Made by a program: the position numbers and the translations under genes. This document shows, in pieces, positions 6,205 through 7,706 of a DNA stretch of 7,706 bases; position 1 is the first letter of the stretch; the number at the start of each line of letters is the position of its first letter. Below the pieces are notes generated by a model. It had not been told where the DNA came from, searched no databases, and saw only the letters and a list, made by a program, of their open reading frames with translations. Origin of the DNA: an uncultured cyanobacterium. GTDB taxonomy: Bacteria > Cyanobacteriota > Cyanobacteriia > CACIAM-69d. The DNA lies in the NCBI GenBank assembly GCA_937894105.1, contig CALCTI010000347.1, positions 1-7,706 on the forward strand, read 5' to 3'.

Positions 6205-6344
6205 GCCGGTTGCATTCACGAAATTAAAGCAACGCTTTCACGGATAAATTCTGAGCCCAGTTGTGAATTTTGACGGTCATATCAGTTGAAGGCGGTCTCA
6301 ATATCTTTTGCCGCCTCGGCGTTAATGGTCAGGAGATAGGTCAC
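6205..6344 (-). pseudogene. Broken ParE/RelE-like toxin gene
   Basis: The minus-strand reading from GTG 6342-6344 gives VTYLLTINAEAAKDIETAFN, which matches the start of ParE/RelE toxins, whose next residues are usually WY. Here the Trp codon position is TGA (6282-6284), and the frame then resumes YDRQNSQLGSEFIRESVAL-IS, again the expected ParE helix pattern. A second in-frame TGA follows at 6216-6218, and any remaining part is gone: the nnr stop codon lies at 6202-6204. About half of a normal 95-100 residue toxin remains. An ATG at 6357-6359 is also in frame, but GTG 6344 fits the overlap with the antitoxin better. Intact members cleave mRNA (RelE) or poison gyrase (ParE); this copy should be inactive. 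Confidence 0.8.
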
Positions 6345-6348
6345 CGGT

Positions 6349-6558
6349 CTAAAAGGCATTGCCGTAGCTCATTGCAGACACACCTTGAGGATTACCGTTG
6401 CGGCTTTGGGCTTCCAAGCGACGCTCTAGCTCTTCCTTTTGGACATGGGTAACCGGTAGCAATTCAGGATGGGCGCAAATGTTTTCCCAAATTTCTTGCA
6501 CCAGTTGCAAGCGATCGCTAACGGGCAATTCCAAAATGGCGGTCAGTAAGGAATCCAT
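6349..6558 (-). CDS. Unstable addiction-module antitoxin with a frameshifted tail
   Basis: The 69-residue product begins MDSLLTAILELPVSDRLQLV and continues EIWENICAHPELLPVT then KEELERRLEA, the standard pattern of the antitoxin family often annotated as addiction module component or putative addiction-module protein. Such proteins neutralise a ParE/RelE toxin encoded just downstream. Residues after NPQGVS (about 54-59) diverge: the present frame ends AMSYGNAF, while the next frame reads CNELRQCLLDR then TGA (6341-6343), close to the family's usual W-E-tail. A one-base deletion near 6374-6381 is therefore likely. In the restored frame the stop overlaps the toxin GTG as GTGA (6341-6344). An AAAGG ribosome site lies about 9 nt before ATG 6556-6558. 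The core helices are intact, so it may still bind a related toxin elsewhere. Confidence 0.82.
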   Translation of the reverse strand: MDSLLTAILELPVSDRLQLVQEIWENICAHPELLPVTHVQKEELERRLEAQSRNGNPQGVSAMSYGNAF

Positions 6559-6604
6559 AAGATGTGCCTTTCTACTCCCCCAATTTTAGCGATAAATAAT
6601 TCAC

Positions 6605-6667
6605 CTATCCCAAGCCAACGATCACCCTTAACCCGATCGCAGCGATCGCCCCAATCAGGGCATTAAT
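6605..6667 (-). repeat. Copy A of a 63-bp direct repeat (duplicated DUF92 gene tail)
   Basis: This segment matches 7409-7471 at 56 of 63 positions in the same orientation, with no gaps. Read on the minus strand it encodes INALIGAIAAIGLRVIVGLG and then a stop, nearly the same as the true DUF92 end at 7409. It lies immediately after the Uma2 stop codon, whose TGA overlaps its last base. It has no start codon of its own and is a gene-end relic rather than a gene. Confidence 0.9.
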
Positions 6668-7356
6668 CAATCACCAGAGTGCAGAAACTGCGCCGCCCAT
6701 TCCCGCACGCCCTTCCGCGTTGATCGCCGTCCTTCCGCGCGATACTTTTCAATCAACCCCGGCAGTTCCCCCACCAGCACCCCAGGAAACGCCACACTCG
6801 TCTCCCGCTGTTGATACCCTTCCCCCACCAACTCATACACCTTCAGCTCTCCCTCGTCATAGCGCCAAATCTCCGGCACCCCCAACTGGGCGTAGATAGG
6901 AAAGCGACCAATGGATTTACTGGTTACATCAATTTCCAATACTAAATCCGGCGGCGGGTCCGTTTCTAAACTCGTATCCAGATCGGTCCGTCCCCGCACT
7001 GCTGACTCATTCTGGATATAGAAACAGTCGTCCGCTTCAACCCCCACTTTCTTCAGCCTCTGCCGCCAAGTCGTTGAGCCATAACATTCATAATCCAAAT
7101 CCAACTCTTCTACGATGTCTTTGATGATGTCGCCTAAGGAAGACTTGAAGTATTCATGTTCAGGGAGGGGGACCATGATTTCTAATTTTTCATTGCTATA
7201 GGCTAATCGGTAACCAGAGGTGTCGCCAAAAGCTAGGGCGATCGCCTCGAATTGCTCCCAAGTCACCCCTTGAAACACCACATGCCCACCACCGGGAATC
7301 ATCAAACTCTCGGGGGAAATCGAAACGGTAGGGACAGTAGCGGCGGCAACAACCAT
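6667..7356 (-). CDS. Uma2 family (DUF820) PD-(D/E)XK endonuclease-like protein
   Basis: A protein of 229 residues, slightly longer than the usual 180-200. The family signature is present in order: YRLAYSNEKLEIMVPLPEHEYF (49-70), GSTTWRQ (93-99), VEADDCFYIQN (106-116), DPPPDLVLEIDVTSKS (133-148) with the likely metal-binding D137, E141 and D143, and YAQLGVPEIWRYDEGELKVY (155-174). Uma2 proteins are predicted nucleases, abundant and often multicopy in cyanobacteria; their targets are not established, so cleavage activity is inferred. An extra basic tail follows (about 207-219). The ATG at 7354-7356 has GGAAAGAG a few bases upstream as ribosome site. It lies 52 bp after the DUF92 stop on the same strand and ends exactly at repeat copy A, so it sits between two copies of the DUF92 gene end. 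Confidence 0.88.
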   Translation of the reverse strand: MVVAAATVPTVSISPESLMIPGGGHVVFQGVTWEQFEAIALAFGDTSGYRLAYSNEKLEIMVPLPEHEYFKSSLGDIIKDIVEELDLDYECYGSTTWRQRLKKVGVEADDCFYIQNESAVRGRTDLDTSLETDPPPDLVLEIDVTSKSIGRFPIYAQLGVPEIWRYDEGELKVYELVGEGYQQRETSVAFPGVLVGELPGLIEKYRAEGRRSTRKGVREWAAQFLHSGD

Positions 7357-7408
7357 GGGACTCTTTCCAATAGCTCAAACTAATAACAACCTAACTTCAA
7401 ATTCCCGA

Positions 7409-7471
7409 CTATCCCAAACCAACGATCGCCCCCAACCCGATCGCTACGATCGCCCCAATCAGGGTATTAAT
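7409..7471 (-). repeat. Copy B of the 63-bp direct repeat (original DUF92 gene end)
   Basis: This is the 3' end of the DUF92 gene including its TAG (7409-7411). Seven mismatches separate it from copy A (6605-6667). Because it is continuous with the complete gene body, it is likely the original copy. The distance between copies is 804 bp, and the Uma2 gene is the only gene between them. Confidence 0.9.
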
Positions 7472-7706
7472 GGCATTTACCACTTCATTGGTCATCCAGT
7501 TGAATTTGTCTTGAAGGGTAGCCCCAATAAAACTCTCGGCGGTGGTGCCAATAAATGCGGCAATCACACATAAAACTAGCCCCAGCAGGGAAATCAGCCC
7601 CACGCCCCACCCGGCGATCGCGATCAGAATTGAACCGATAATCCCGGCGATCGTCCCTTCTAAACTCACCGCCCCTTCAGTCCCTGCGGCTACCGGTTGC
7701 AGGGTA
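7409..7706 (-). CDS. DUF92 / TIGR00297-like membrane protein, C-terminal part (phytyl-phosphate-kinase-like)
   Basis: The frame is open through the right edge, so the N-terminus is outside the window. The visible part starts TLQPVAAGTEGAVSLEGT, the conserved GTEGAVSLEGT motif of the DUF92 family, followed by three hydrophobic segments (about AGIIGSILIAIAGWG, ISLLGLVLCVIAAF and LIGAIVAIGLGAIVGLG) and TAESFIGATLQDKF-WMTNEVVN, another family landmark. Arabidopsis VTE6, a phytyl-phosphate kinase for tocopherol synthesis, belongs to this family, so a role in phytol salvage is plausible for this membrane protein. A GTG at 7667-7669 lies inside the conserved motif and is not a real start. Its last 63 bp are duplicated beyond the Uma2 gene. 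Confidence 0.87.
   Translation of the reverse strand, partial: TLQPVAAGTEGAVSLEGTIAGIIGSILIAIAGWGVGLISLLGLVLCVIAAFIGTTAESFIGATLQDKFNWMTNEVVNAINTLIGAIVAIGLGAIVGLG

Larger units (their letters stand above)
123..7621. repeat. Dispersed HIP1 palindromes (GCGATCGC), 23 copies
   Basis: Exact GCGATCGC occurs 23 times by hand count, for example at 123, 150, 1086, 2125, 2592, 3488, 4501, 5050, 6114, 6642 and 7614. A random 7.7-kb sequence would contain about 0.1. HIP1 over-representation is a hallmark of many cyanobacterial genomes. The largest gap is 158-1085, which includes the AT-richer intergenic region. Confidence 0.93.

Noticed and set aside
6270..6589. Plus-strand frames opposite the toxin-antitoxin remnant
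   Set aside because: The minus-strand antitoxin and toxin translations match known families; the plus-strand products do not.
6605..7471. Insertion sequence between the 63-bp repeats
   Set aside because: The repeats are direct and encode a gene tail, there are no terminal inverted repeats, and the only gene inside is Uma2, not a transposase.

Overview
The window looks like a piece of a cyanobacterial chromosome. The clearest sign is the palindrome GCGATCGC (HIP1), which I count 23 times by eye. The gene families agree: a cyanobacterial-type sigma factor next to a DUF1822 gene, a DUF92 (phytyl-phosphate-kinase-like) protein, an Uma2/DUF820 endonuclease, and an antitoxin of the unstable addiction-module family. 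The genus cannot be told from the sequence.

Layout. Bases 1-513 (+) are the C-terminal part of an MBOAT membrane O-acyltransferase. Bases 514-1071 form an AT-richer, HIP1-free gap with short repeats, an operator-like palindrome, a nested hairpin and one possible small minus-strand ORF. Bases 1072-3129 (+) hold a divergent sigma-70-like factor followed by a DUF1822 protein. A degenerate 14-bp tandem repeat fills the convergent junction that follows. A small secreted protein lies at 3202-3564 (-). It is divergent from a probable two-gene operon at 3697-6204 (+): a DUF362 protein, then the bifunctional NAD(P)HX repair enzyme Nnr.

The last 1.5 kb is a minus-strand accessory segment. Read from the right it holds the 3' end of a DUF92 gene, an Uma2 endonuclease gene, a second copy of the DUF92 gene tail, and a decayed toxin-antitoxin pair. 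In that pair the antitoxin tail appears frameshifted and the ParE/RelE-like toxin has in-frame stops and lacks its 3' end next to nnr.

Most genes are housekeeping or poorly characterised cyanobacterial genes. The most informative signals are: (i) the toxin remnant, whose reading frame resumes after a Trp-to-stop change, and the reconstructed antitoxin/toxin GTGA overlap; (ii) the 63-bp, 56/63-identical direct repeat that flanks the Uma2 gene and copies the end of the neighbouring gene including its stop codon; (iii) the 14-bp tandem repeat between converging genes; and (iv) the sigma/DUF1822 pair as a possible regulatory unit. I did not find a convincing complete new defence system. No tRNA, rRNA, CRISPR array or transposase was seen.
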